A stretch of 64,000 bases of DNA from JAFGLZ01 sp964390905 (GTDB lineage Bacteria; Planctomycetota; Phycisphaerae; UBA1845; JAFGLZ01): positions 4,261 to 68,260 of the forward strand of contig CAYMLO010000037.1 of NCBI GenBank assembly GCA_964390905.1, written 5' to 3'. Positions 27,829-37,315 of the stretch are shown in pieces. The position numbers and the translations under genes are program-made. The notes beneath the pieces were generated by a model that was not told the DNA's origin, ran no database searches, and worked only from the letters and a program-made list of their open reading frames with translations. The number at the start of each line of letters is the position of its first letter. Positions within the stretch are counted from its first letter, which is position 1.

Positions 27829-27993
27829 GGTACGGGTCGCCGGAGGGCGGACATTGGCGCCAACGAGTCCATGGGGCAATGCGGGAGTGGCGCATCGCTG
27901 GTGGTTGTGACGCTTGCGGCGGGAGGGATGTGCGTATTCCGACGGCGACGCAGCCCCGAGACACCGCATTCGGGGCGACCGCTGGATCGGTGA
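27829..27993 (+). pseudogene. C-terminal remnant of an A-type array gene
   Basis: About 55 codons match the last codons of A' almost residue for residue: DIGANESMGQCGSG, then a hydrophobic stretch ending GGMCVFRRRRS, and the same extra tail to the stop. Nothing of the C25 or beta-helix domains is present upstream; the similarity fades near 27829. The 160 bp after it match the spacer after A'. The simplest reading is a third A copy (A*) of which only the end survived a deletion. Confidence 0.8.
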
Positions 27994-28071
27994 AGTGGTC
28001 GGAGGGGCCGATCGGGGTCGGGCGAAGGCTTGGCGATCGCCCGACCATGGGAACAGGGCAGTACCGTAGCA

Positions 28072-28098
28072 GGTGGGTGTGTGTGGCGCACGCCCACC
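28072..28098 (+). other. Conserved spacer hairpin before A'
   Basis: GGTGGG (28072-28077) pairs with CCCACC (28093-28098), and the stem continues inward as TGTG with CACG-type pairs. The outer arms match the hairpins at 23843 and 30749 while the inner pairs differ but remain complementary, as expected for a selected RNA structure. Confidence 0.6.
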
Positions 28099-28156
28099 AC
28101 ACGTCCAACCAGGGGCGCGCAGCTTCGCGGTCGCTGGATCCGAAAGCGAGGGAGTC

Positions 28157-30673
28157 ATGTGTAAGCAGCGGTGTTGTCGAGGTGTGGTTGTGGCTGCCAT
28201 GGTGGGCTTGTGTCTGTGCCAGGCCACCTGGGCAGACCCGGGGTATGTGATCATCACCACGAGTACGATCGCGGACAGTGAGACGGTCAATCTGGAGGAC
28301 TTCGCGGAGTACAAAGAGACGAGGGGCTTCACCGTCTCCGTGATCACGGAGGCCAACTTCGGCGGTGGCGTGGGGGATACGGCGGTGGAAAACATCCGAG
28401 ACTGGCTGAAGTCGAACTACGAGACGCTGGACATCGAGTACGTTCTGCTGATCGGCAACCCGGATCCAAACAACCCCGACCCGAACGACAGCGTGCCGAT
28501 GAAGATGATCGGCGGGGAGGTCACGCCGACGGACACCTACTATGCCGACCTCACGGGCGACTGGGACATCGACGACGATGATTTGTACGGCGTGTGGCCG
28601 AACGATTTTGCGGAAGGCGGCGTCAACCTCGACTGGGACGTCTTCGTGGGTCGCATTCCCTGTTACGTGAGCGAGCCGAACTGGGAGAACGACGTGGCTG
28701 GGATCCTGACCAAGATCATCGCGTACCAGAGCGTGACCGACCCCAATGAGCTGGCGTGGCGAAAGAAGGTCCTGCTGGCCATAAAGCAGCTGTCGGATGA
28801 GACATACTTGCGTGGCGAGGAGATCAAGGACGATCTGCTCGAGCCCGAGGGCTGGCCGTACCTTCGGCTGTACGAAGAGGAGTTCGGGCTGGATCCGGCG
28901 CCAAACACCCCGTGCAACCCGAACACGGTGACGGCGGCGTGGGTTGCTGAGAAGCCCGGGCTTGTGATCTGGATGGCGCATGGCACGCCAACGGCGTGTG
29001 AGGTCATGACGCCGGAGAAGATTCCCGAGCTCGACGATGACTACCCGGCCTTTACGCTTCAGCAGTCGTGCTCTACGGGCCACCCGGCGTCGCCGAACAA
29101 CCTGGCGTATGAACTGCTGAAGCACGGCGCCATCGCCACGGTGGCTGCGGCGATTCCTGGGGGGGGACCGAAGTCACGGAGGCACTGGCGCGGCTATGAG
29201 TACGCGGCGCGGCTCTGCATCTCAGGGGTGTCGTGCGGACAGGCGTTCTGGGAATGGAAGGAGTTCGACGTGCCGACGACCGTAAACGAGTGGATCGGCC
29301 ACGTCATTTTCAACCTCTACGGGGATCCAGAGACGTATCTCTTCCCACCCCCCGAGGTCGACCCGAACACGCCCGTACACAACCTCACGCAAGACGAATG
29401 GTACGCAACGATTCAACCGGCGGTCGACGACGCAAACGAGGGGGACGTGATCGTGCTGAGCCCGGGGACGTACACGGGCGAGAACAATCGGGACATCGAC
29501 TTCGACGGCAAGGCGATCGTCGTTCGCGGTAGCCACCCATACAACCCGGACGTCGTGGCGGCGACGGTTGTGGATCCGAACGGCGCGGGGCGTGGATTCG
29601 TCTTCGATAGCAATGAGGATGCCAACTCCTACCTGAACGGCTTGACGATCACCAACGGCTACGCGGACATGGGAGCAGGGATCCACTGCGGCCACGCCAG
29701 CCCGACGATCAGGTACTGCGTGGTCGCCGGGAACGAGGCGAGCTCGTACGGCGGAGGCATTAGCTGTTGGTCGATCAGCTCGCCGACGATCGAGGACTCT
29801 GTGATCAAGGAGAACGCTGCGCCGGAGGCGGGTGGGATCCTGTGCGGGGGGTGGAGCTCGCCCACGATCAGGAGGTCTACCATCACCGACAATGAAGCGA
29901 CGGCGACCGGTGCTATTGGCAGATGCGGTGGCATCGCCTGCTACGGATACTGCGCCCCGGCGATCAGCCTGTGCGTCATTAGCGGGAACACGGCTGGCCT
30001 GCACGCTGGCGGCATTGGGTGCACCATATCTTCCTATCCGACGATCACCAGCTGCATGATCACCGATAACACGGCAGGCTCGAATGGCGGTGGGATCCAC
30101 ATCCACGACCAGAGCCTCCCGACGATCACTAACTGCACGGTAGCGGGGAACTCGGCGGGGGACTACGGGGGCGGGATCTGCTGTGAAGACTCGAGCCCGC
30201 CGACGATCATCAACACCATCTGCTGGAGCGACACGGTGGTCGACCCGAACAACGGTCCGGAGATTGCGGTGTTGGGGAGTTCCGAGCTGGAGTTGCTGTA
30301 CTGCGACGTGGAGGGCGGGGCGACGGATGCGTACGTCGAAGAGCCGAACAGCACGTTGATCTGGGATCCAAACTACAACCTGACCGCTGACCCGCTCTTC
30401 CTTGATGAGGCGTCCGGAGAGTATCACCTGACGGACAATTCGCCTTGCGTGAACGCCGGCGATCCGAACGGGGACTACGCCTTGCAGCAGGACGTCGATT
30501 TCGAGAGCAGGTATTTCGGGGGGCGGGTGGACATCGGCGCTGACGAGTCGATGGGCCAATGCGGGGGCAGCGCGGCGCTGGTGGTTGTGATGCTTGCGGC
30601 GGGAGGAATGTGCGTGGTCCGGCGACGACGCAGCTCGGAGACACGGGATTCGGGGCGGTTGCTGGACCGGTAG
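28157..30673 (+). CDS. C25 peptidase/beta-helix protein, array gene A' (no propeptide)
   Basis: An 838-residue exported paralogue of A. The start is ATG 28157 (MCKQRCC, signal peptide to about residue 27), in line with the MCxxxC start of the other array members; the longer frame from 28073 lies in spacer sequence. The C25 domain (GYVIITTSTIADS) follows directly, with His275 in MAHG and Cys305 in QQSCSTG. The Cys-rich beta-helix covers about 435-730. The end is CGGSAA + hydrophobic segment + RRRR and then 14 further residues, a longer tail than in A. The high identity with A in both domains points to recent duplication. Confidence 0.85.
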   Translation: MCKQRCCRGVVVAAMVGLCLCQATWADPGYVIITTSTIADSETVNLEDFAEYKETRGFTVSVITEANFGGGVGDTAVENIRDWLKSNYETLDIEYVLLIGNPDPNNPDPNDSVPMKMIGGEVTPTDTYYADLTGDWDIDDDDLYGVWPNDFAEGGVNLDWDVFVGRIPCYVSEPNWENDVAGILTKIIAYQSVTDPNELAWRKKVLLAIKQLSDETYLRGEEIKDDLLEPEGWPYLRLYEEEFGLDPAPNTPCNPNTVTAAWVAEKPGLVIWMAHGTPTACEVMTPEKIPELDDDYPAFTLQQSCSTGHPASPNNLAYELLKHGAIATVAAAIPGGGPKSRRHWRGYEYAARLCISGVSCGQAFWEWKEFDVPTTVNEWIGHVIFNLYGDPETYLFPPPEVDPNTPVHNLTQDEWYATIQPAVDDANEGDVIVLSPGTYTGENNRDIDFDGKAIVVRGSHPYNPDVVAATVVDPNGAGRGFVFDSNEDANSYLNGLTITNGYADMGAGIHCGHASPTIRYCVVAGNEASSYGGGISCWSISSPTIEDSVIKENAAPEAGGILCGGWSSPTIRRSTITDNEATATGAIGRCGGIACYGYCAPAISLCVISGNTAGLHAGGIGCTISSYPTITSCMITDNTAGSNGGGIHIHDQSLPTITNCTVAGNSAGDYGGGICCEDSSPPTIINTICWSDTVVDPNNGPEIAVLGSSELELLYCDVEGGATDAYVEEPNSTLIWDPNYNLTADPLFLDEASGEYHLTDNSPCVNAGDPNGDYALQQDVDFESRYFGGRVDIGADESMGQCGGSAALVVVMLAAGGMCVVRRRRSSETRDSGRLLDR

Positions 30674-30748
30674 GGCTGTTACTGGGGCAGATCGGGGTCG
30701 GGCGAAGGCCTGGCGATCACTCGATCATGGGAACAGGGCTGTTTCTCT

Positions 30749-30779
30749 GCGGTGGGAACGTCTCCTGTGCCCCCACCGC
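30749..30779 (+). other. Conserved spacer hairpin between A' and B'
   Basis: GCGGTGGG (30749-30756) pairs with CCCACCGC (30772-30779). The outer arms are identical to those at 23843-23873, but the loop side differs. It lies in a spacer that is otherwise partly conserved with the spacers before B and A'. Confidence 0.6.
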
Positions 30780-30832
30780 ACGTTTGGTCAGCGGCGCGAG
30801 AGGTCTTCGTCGCTGATACTGAGGAGAGGGTC

Positions 30833-33800
30833 ATGTGCGAGCATTGGTGTTTCCGAAGTGTGATTGTGGCGGTCATGGTCGGTCTGTGTGTCTCTCAGGC
30901 GGCGCGGGCTGAGGAGGGCGAGATAGCGCTGCCGTTGGGGCTTCCGCCGGTTGAGATTGCGGTCGGCGAAGACGGCTCGGCGGCCTTCGACTGCTCCGGG
31001 GTGCAATGGCTGAGTCTCCCCGGGCAGCCAGCCATCCCATGGAAGGTGACGACGGTGCTGTTGCCGCCCGGCGCGGTGCCGGAAACGGTGACGGTCCGGA
31101 CGGAGGCCGTTCAGCTCATGGAGATGCCAGGAACGTGGGCGGTTCGACCGACGCCCCCTCGCGTGAGGAAAGGCGCGGACGGCCAAGAGGAGGTCCACTG
31201 GCCCAGGGGCAAGACGATCGTAGACAGGCGGGATACGGCGGTGTACGGGCGTGATGCGTTTTGGCCGGTGGAGACGGCGCGCGTGCTGCGAAGGAGTCGG
31301 CTGCGGGGATGGCAATTGGCGCAGGTGGGGATACCGCTGGTGCGGATCAATCCGGTCAGCGGGACGATGCAGCGCCTGGGGCTTGGCCAGGTGGTGGTGA
31401 GCTACGAGGTGGGAGGCGTTCAAGCGGCACACGCTGGAGATCTGCGTGGTGCATCGCGAGTCCGTCGGCTGGCGGCGAACTACCACCAGCAGAAAGCGGC
31501 CTACGCTCGTGCGGCGGCCGCTGGCGGGCTGGATGCGGCGGAGCAGGGGGATGATCCCCCCCGCTACGTGATCATCACGACGGAGAACATCGCGGCGGAG
31601 TCTGAGACGCTGGACGATTTCGAGACGCACAAGGCGGGTCGGGGGTTCACGGTTCAGGTCAAGACGGCCGACCCGAACGACCCGAACTGGTATGACCCGA
31701 ACCTGGCTCCGGAGACGATTCGGGGTTGGCTGCAGGACAACTATGTGAGTCTCAACATCGAGTATGTGCTACTGATCGGCAATCCGGATCCGACCAACGG
31801 TGAGCCGAACGATGCGATCCCGATGAAGGCTGTGGGAGGCGGCATCCCGACGGATACCTACTACGCGGAGTTGACGGGTGACTGGGATGTTGACCCGAAC
31901 GTGGATGACCCCAGCGTGTTCGACACATCGGCCGAGGTGCTGGTGGGCCGGATCCCCTGTTACACGGAGGTCGAAGGTTGGCAGGACGATCTGGACGGCA
32001 TCCTGCAGGCGCTGATCGACTACCAGAGCGAGGATGACCCGAACGCGATGGCGTGGCGACGGAACGTTCTGCTGGCAGGCAACCCCCTGGATGAGACAAA
32101 CCAGGGGTACGAGGGAACCGAGGAGATCAAGGACAAGCTTCTGGTGCCGGAGGGGTGGGCCTATCACCGGGTGTATGACGACGACTACGGCCTGGATCCA
32201 CAGCCGGAGACGACGCCGTGTACGTACGACAATGTGACCGACGTGTGGAAGGCCCCGCCCTACTACGGTTTGGTGGCCTGGGCCACCCACGGGTTTCCAA
32301 CCAAGGCGTGCGACATCATGGACCTGGCACACGTTCCCGAGCTCGATGCCAATTACCCCTCCCTCACGTTTCAGGGCTCCTGCAACACTGCCTGGCCGGA
32401 GGAGCCCAACAACCTGACCTTTGCGCTGCTCAAGAACGGCGCCATCTGCGCGATCGGGGCGACGCGCCCCTCGACCGGCTTCTACGGACAGGTGGAGCGT
32501 ACCCGGCACACCGGAGGGTTAGAGTTCGGGTATGTGGCGGGCGTTGTCGTCGCTGGACTCACCAGCGGGGAGGCGCTGTTTGAGGTCAAGCAGGTACAGG
32601 TGCCGACGATGTGGGTGGATCTATACAACTATGCGATATTCAATATCTACGGCGATCCGGACACCAGGCTCTTCCCGCCCATGGCGAGCGATCCCAACTA
32701 CCTGGTCCACAACATCACCCAGGACGTGCAGTACGGCGACATCCAGAGCGCCATCGACGATGCCAACGACGCGGACGTGATCGTGCTGAGCCCGGGCGTC
32801 TACGATGACCCGAACGATCGGGAGATCGACTTCGGCGGCAAGGCGATCACGCTGCGGAGCATCGATCCCTACGATCCCAACATCGTAGCGGCGACGATCA
32901 TCGATCCGAACGGCGCCGGGCGGGCCTTCCACTTCCACAGCGATGAGGAGCCCAACAGCATCGTGAGCGGGCTGACGATCCGGAACGGGTACGCGGAGTA
33001 TGGCGCGGGGATCTACTGCGAGCAGAGCAGCAGCCCGACGATCCAACACTGTGTCATCGAGGACAGCGAGGCCACCGCGTACGGCGGGGGCATCCTTTGC
33101 ATCGGCGGCAGCAACGCCCAGATCTTGTTCTGTACCATTGCCGGCAACGAGGCCCCGTCTGGGGGCGGGATCGTGTGCGCCATGGCGGTTCCGAGGATCG
33201 AGGACTGCGTCATCCAGAGCAACCACTCCACACAGTGGTTCCTGGGCTGGGGCGGCGGCATCGTTTGCTATGGTTTGGCGAGCCCACTGATCCACAGGTG
33301 CTACATCACGGACAATACGTCGGTGCTCGACGCCGCCGGCATCCTGTGCTGGAAGGTCTGCAACCCGACGATTGCCAATTGCATGATCACCGACAATGAG
33401 GCGGGCCGGCACGGCGGTGGGATCTACGTCTGGGAGAACTGTAATCCGACGATCATCAACTGCACGATCGCGGGCAACGAGGCGGGTGGCACCGGCGGGG
33501 GCATCCTTTGCAACGACAGCAGCCCGCCGGCGATCGTCAACTCGATCCTCTGGGGCGACACGGCGGACACCGGAGACGAGATCGCCTTGGTCGAGGAGTC
33601 CGCGTTGGAGTTCCTCTACTGCGACGTGGAGGGCGACGCCAACAATGCGTACGTCGAGCCGAACAGCACGTTGATCTGGGATCCCAACTTCAACATCAAC
33701 CAGGACCCGTGCTTTGCCGACGCCGCCAGCGGGGACTATCACTTGACGTACGGTTCCCCCTGCGCCCAGGCGGGTGATCCAAACACGACCATCGAGTACT

Positions 33801-33967
33801 GGAACGGGGCGGACGTGGACCTGGAAGACAGGGTCATGGGCAATGGGATCGACATCGGCGCGGACGAGTGTTCGCGCTACGGCCACTTCGCGTGCGGCAC
33901 GGGGACATCGGTGATGCTTCCGTTGGTGGCGGTGTGGGGGATCTGGCTGGCGCGTCGTCGTCGCTAG
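30833..33967 (+). CDS. C25 peptidase/beta-helix protein, array gene B' (with propeptide)
   Basis: A 1044-residue exported paralogue of B. The start is ATG 30833 (MCEHWC), preceded by GAGGAGAGGG. A signal peptide of about 27 residues, a propeptide-like region (about 30-235), the C25 domain (YVIITTENIAAE; His486 in ATHG, Cys517 in QGSC), the beta-helix (about 625-960) and a C-terminal CGTGTS + hydrophobic segment + RRRR follow in order. The propeptide, C25 and helix regions are all highly similar to B. It sits downstream of A' exactly as B sits downstream of A, so an A-B pair was probably duplicated as a unit. Confidence 0.85.
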   Translation: MCEHWCFRSVIVAVMVGLCVSQAARAEEGEIALPLGLPPVEIAVGEDGSAAFDCSGVQWLSLPGQPAIPWKVTTVLLPPGAVPETVTVRTEAVQLMEMPGTWAVRPTPPRVRKGADGQEEVHWPRGKTIVDRRDTAVYGRDAFWPVETARVLRRSRLRGWQLAQVGIPLVRINPVSGTMQRLGLGQVVVSYEVGGVQAAHAGDLRGASRVRRLAANYHQQKAAYARAAAAGGLDAAEQGDDPPRYVIITTENIAAESETLDDFETHKAGRGFTVQVKTADPNDPNWYDPNLAPETIRGWLQDNYVSLNIEYVLLIGNPDPTNGEPNDAIPMKAVGGGIPTDTYYAELTGDWDVDPNVDDPSVFDTSAEVLVGRIPCYTEVEGWQDDLDGILQALIDYQSEDDPNAMAWRRNVLLAGNPLDETNQGYEGTEEIKDKLLVPEGWAYHRVYDDDYGLDPQPETTPCTYDNVTDVWKAPPYYGLVAWATHGFPTKACDIMDLAHVPELDANYPSLTFQGSCNTAWPEEPNNLTFALLKNGAICAIGATRPSTGFYGQVERTRHTGGLEFGYVAGVVVAGLTSGEALFEVKQVQVPTMWVDLYNYAIFNIYGDPDTRLFPPMASDPNYLVHNITQDVQYGDIQSAIDDANDADVIVLSPGVYDDPNDREIDFGGKAITLRSIDPYDPNIVAATIIDPNGAGRAFHFHSDEEPNSIVSGLTIRNGYAEYGAGIYCEQSSSPTIQHCVIEDSEATAYGGGILCIGGSNAQILFCTIAGNEAPSGGGIVCAMAVPRIEDCVIQSNHSTQWFLGWGGGIVCYGLASPLIHRCYITDNTSVLDAAGILCWKVCNPTIANCMITDNEAGRHGGGIYVWENCNPTIINCTIAGNEAGGTGGGILCNDSSPPAIVNSILWGDTADTGDEIALVEESALEFLYCDVEGDANNAYVEPNSTLIWDPNFNINQDPCFADAASGDYHLTYGSPCAQAGDPNTTIEYWNGADVDLEDRVMGNGIDIGADECSRYGHFACGTGTSVMLPLVAVWGIWLARRRR

Positions 33968-34100
33968 GGGAACGGCCGTTCTGTGCGGTCGTGGGCCGGA
34001 TGGGAAGGGGTCAAGGGAGGGCACGTCTGACGGGGGATAGCTTGGAGCCCGGTGGGGAGCGTGGCCAGCTATGGCCATCGAGGCAGAAAGGAAGGAAGAG

Positions 34101-37100
34101 ATGTGTGCGCAGAGGTGTTCTCGACGATTGATTGCCACGGTGATCGTCGTCCTGTGGGTGTCCCAGGGGGTCACGGCCGAGCAGGGCGTGGTAAGGCTGC
34201 CGCTCAGACTGCCGTCGGTCGAGGTGGTCGTCGGGCCGGACAGCGCGGCGGTTTTTGATGCCGCTGGCACGCAATGGGTCAGTCTGCCGGGCGAGCCGGA
34301 TATTCCCTGGCGGGTCATGACGGTGCTCCTGCCGCCAGACGCGGCGCTGGACACGGTGGCGGCTCGTCTGGAGCAGGCACGATTTCAGCCGGAGGACGGG
34401 TGCTGCTCAGTTGCTCCTACTCCGCCGGATGTGACGTGGCGCGACGGTGAGGCGGTACAGATCTGGCCGCAGGGCAAGAGGATTGTGGACGGCCGCGATG
34501 TAGCCATCTACCAGAGCGACGCCCGCTGGCCGCGCGAGGACGTGCGGCTCCTGAGCGCCGGACGGAAGCGGGGTTGGCGCCTTGCGCAGGTGGCCGTGCC
34601 GCTCGTCAATGTGAACCCCGTGAAGGAGTCCGTGGAGCGTCTGACGAGTGCTCAGCTCGTGATCAGCTACGGCCGAGAGCCGGAGGCGGATGGTGCCGAA
34701 CAGGCGGATCTGCGCGGCGCCGCGCGGGTGCGGCGGCTCGCCGCGAATTTCGACCAGCAGGAGGCGACCTATCGGCAGGCTGCGGTCAACGGCGAGCTGG
34801 GGATCTCGCTCCAGAGCCAGGAGGACCCGGGTTATGCCATCATTACCACGAAGGCGATCGCCGACAGCGCCGCGGACATTCTGGAAGACTTCTGTGACCA
34901 CAAGGAGCTGAGGGGCTTCACAGTCATCACGAAGACCACAGATCCCAATGATCCGAACTGGTACGACCCCAACACCGCGCCAGACAAGATCCGCGGATGG
35001 CTGCAGGACAACTACGTCACCAGCAGCATTGAGTACGTTCTGCTGATTGGCAACCCGGATCCGTGCAGCACGGACCCGAACTGCGCCCTTCCAATGGCAA
35101 GCGGGATCCCCACAGACTTGTACTACGCCGAACTGACCGAGGACTTTCAGCAAGATCCCAATGAGGTAGATCCGAACGGGATTGACCTGCATTTCGAGGT
35201 GCTGGTGGGACGGATTCCCTGCTACACCTCGGAGCCCAACTGGGTAGACGACTTGGAGGGCATCCTCCAGAAGATCATCGACTATCAGACGGAAGACCCC
35301 AACGACACCGGCTGGCGGAGTAGCGCTTTGTTGGTCGCGAAGCCCTTCGACGAGAACACGCCGGTGTACCAGCTCGGGGAGGAGATCAAGGACGACGTGC
35401 TCCTGCCGGAGGGCTGGTCGTACTACCGGGTGTACGATGGAGACTATGGTCTGGACCCGCCCCCAGACGCGAACTCCTGCACCGTGGAGAACGTAACGAC
35501 GGGCTGGACGACCGGTGACCGTGGTTTGGTGGTCTGGGGGACCCACGGCCAGGCAACCAGTGCGGGCGGCGTGATGGACCTGGACCACGTCGGCTACCTC
35601 GACGACGATCACCCCTCCTTCACGTTCCAGGTCTCATGCTGGAACGCCAGGCCGGATTTCCCAAATAACCTCGCCTACGAGCTGCTGAAGAACGGTGGGA
35701 TCTGCACGATCGGCGCAACGCAGCCTGCATTCTACAAGGGGGGGCGGGAGAGGTTTGCCGGCACCCGGGACGCAGCGGGGATGAGTTTCGAGTACGCCGC
35801 ACGGGTGGTCGTCGGGGGGTTGACCAGCGGGGAGGCCCTGTACGAACTGAAAGAGCTCGTGCAACCCACGATGATGACGCACCTCCTCAATTACCTGATG
35901 TTCAATCTCTACGGTGATCCGGAGACCTACATCTTCGAGCCTGTTGTGTCTTCTGATCCCAACGACCGGGTCCACAATGCGACGCAGGACGCCTGGTACG
36001 CCGACATCCAATTGGCGATCGATGACGCGAACGACGGTGACGTCGTCGTCCTCAACCCAGGTACGTATCAGGGGGATGACAACCGCGACCTCGACTTCGG
36101 CGGCAAGGCGATTACCGTGCGCGGCTCCAACCCATACGACCCCAACGTCGTCGCGGCAACGATCATCGACCCCAACGGCGACGGATGCGGTTTTGTGTTC
36201 GACGATGGTGAAGATGCGAATGCCGTCGTGTCGGGTCTGACCATCATCAACGGTTCCGCTGCGAATGGCGCTGGCATCTACTGTGACGCGAGCAGTCCGA
36301 CCATCAGGTACTGCATGATCAGGGACTGTACGGCCACCACGTACGGCGGGGGCATCTACCTCCAGCAGGGCAGTGATGCGCGGATCAGCCACTGTGTCGT
36401 CCAGGAGAACGCTGCCTACTCCGCCGGAGGGATTGCCTGCGCGGAGAGCAGCCCGACGATCTACAACTGCGCTATCTGCGAGAACTCCACCACGGGCACG
36501 ATCTTGTCGTACGGTGCCGGGATCGCCTTCTACGGCTCAGGCAGCCCCACCATGACGAGCTGCTACATCACCGGCAACGAGGCCAACGTTCACGCAGGCG
36601 GCATCTGTTGTTTTGGGGCGTGCAGTCCGAGCATCGAGAGCTGCATGATTACCCAGAACGCCGCCGGCGGATCTGGGGGCGGGGTCTACTGTCTCCTCGG
36701 CACCAGCCCGACGCTGATCAACTGCACCATCGCGGGCAACTCAGCATCGGATTACGCGGGCGGCCTCTACTGCCACAACAGCAACCCAACCCTCGTCAAC
36801 TCGATTCTCTGGGACGACACGTGCGATGACCCGAATCTGGGACCGGAGATCGCCCTGGGTGGGTCGTCGACGCTGGAGCCGCTCTATTGCGACGTCGAGG
36901 GTGGGCCGAACGACGTCTATGCCGACGACTCAAACTACTTCGTCTGGGACCCCAACGTCAACTACGATGTGGACCCGTGCTTCATTGACCCCAACGACGA
37001 CTACCATCTCGCTGGCGCTTCCGACTGCGTCGATGCCGGCGACCCGAATCGTAACTACCTTGGTCAGCTCGACGTTGACCTCGAGGTCAGGGTCATGGGG

Positions 37101-37235
37101 GACGGGGTCGACATCGGGGCCGACGAGTACTCCGGCAACTACACATGCGGCGACTGTGGTGCGGGGTTCCAGCCACTCATCCCACTACTCGCGATGGGAG
37201 GATTCTGGCTGTTGCGGCGACAACGAGGACTGTAG
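34101..37235 (+). CDS. C25 peptidase/beta-helix protein, array gene B'' (divergent, with propeptide)
   Basis: A 1044-residue exported protein, the most divergent member of the array. ATG 34101 (MCAQRC) has AAGGAAGGAAG just upstream and restores the MCxxxC start; an in-frame ATG at 34071 is less likely. The propeptide-like region begins VRLPLRLPSVEVVV. The C25 domain (YAIITTKAIADS) has His482 in GTHG and Cys513 in QVSC, so the expected catalytic pair is kept. The beta-helix covers about 625-950. The C-terminus differs slightly, CGDCGAG before the hydrophobic segment and RRQRGL at the end. The spacer before it lacks the conserved hairpin. Confidence 0.85.
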   Translation: MCAQRCSRRLIATVIVVLWVSQGVTAEQGVVRLPLRLPSVEVVVGPDSAAVFDAAGTQWVSLPGEPDIPWRVMTVLLPPDAALDTVAARLEQARFQPEDGCCSVAPTPPDVTWRDGEAVQIWPQGKRIVDGRDVAIYQSDARWPREDVRLLSAGRKRGWRLAQVAVPLVNVNPVKESVERLTSAQLVISYGREPEADGAEQADLRGAARVRRLAANFDQQEATYRQAAVNGELGISLQSQEDPGYAIITTKAIADSAADILEDFCDHKELRGFTVITKTTDPNDPNWYDPNTAPDKIRGWLQDNYVTSSIEYVLLIGNPDPCSTDPNCALPMASGIPTDLYYAELTEDFQQDPNEVDPNGIDLHFEVLVGRIPCYTSEPNWVDDLEGILQKIIDYQTEDPNDTGWRSSALLVAKPFDENTPVYQLGEEIKDDVLLPEGWSYYRVYDGDYGLDPPPDANSCTVENVTTGWTTGDRGLVVWGTHGQATSAGGVMDLDHVGYLDDDHPSFTFQVSCWNARPDFPNNLAYELLKNGGICTIGATQPAFYKGGRERFAGTRDAAGMSFEYAARVVVGGLTSGEALYELKELVQPTMMTHLLNYLMFNLYGDPETYIFEPVVSSDPNDRVHNATQDAWYADIQLAIDDANDGDVVVLNPGTYQGDDNRDLDFGGKAITVRGSNPYDPNVVAATIIDPNGDGCGFVFDDGEDANAVVSGLTIINGSAANGAGIYCDASSPTIRYCMIRDCTATTYGGGIYLQQGSDARISHCVVQENAAYSAGGIACAESSPTIYNCAICENSTTGTILSYGAGIAFYGSGSPTMTSCYITGNEANVHAGGICCFGACSPSIESCMITQNAAGGSGGGVYCLLGTSPTLINCTIAGNSASDYAGGLYCHNSNPTLVNSILWDDTCDDPNLGPEIALGGSSTLEPLYCDVEGGPNDVYADDSNYFVWDPNVNYDVDPCFIDPNDDYHLAGASDCVDAGDPNRNYLGQLDVDLEVRVMGDGVDIGADEYSGNYTCGDCGAGFQPLIPLLAMGGFWLLRRQRGL

Positions 37236-37240
37236 AGACG

Positions 37241-37278
37241 CGAGGCGCCCTGCCTTCGACGAATGGTGGGGCGCCTCG
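37241..37278. terminator. Bidirectional hairpin at the end of the array
   Basis: CGAGGCGCCC (37241-37250) pairs perfectly with GGGCGCCTCG (37269-37278) round an 18-base loop. It lies between the stop of B'' and the end of the convergent candidate selenoprotein gene, so it could serve both. No T-run is present on either strand. Confidence 0.5.
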
Positions 37279-37315
37279 TGCGCAGATAGGAGGGCAGGCT
37301 CGGACGACGGTGCGG

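Larger units (their letters stand above)
27086..28156. other. 1.07-kb gap inside the array: hairpin, orphan promoter, possible RNA, gene remnant
   Basis: The interval between B and A' has no intact gene on either strand. It holds, in order, the hairpin after B, a strong promoter (27366-27394), a structured stretch without a convincing ORF (27400-27680), the C-terminal remnant of an A-type gene (27829-27993), and the spacer hairpin before A'. Its base composition is lower in GC near 27330-27400 and 27700-27810 than the flanks. Confidence 0.6.

Noticed and set aside
22875..36392. Long minus-strand frames across the C25/beta-helix genes (up to about 600 residues)
   Set aside because: They are antisense shadows of high-GC coding sequence; the plus-strand genes have signal peptides, domains, ribosome sites and paralogues.
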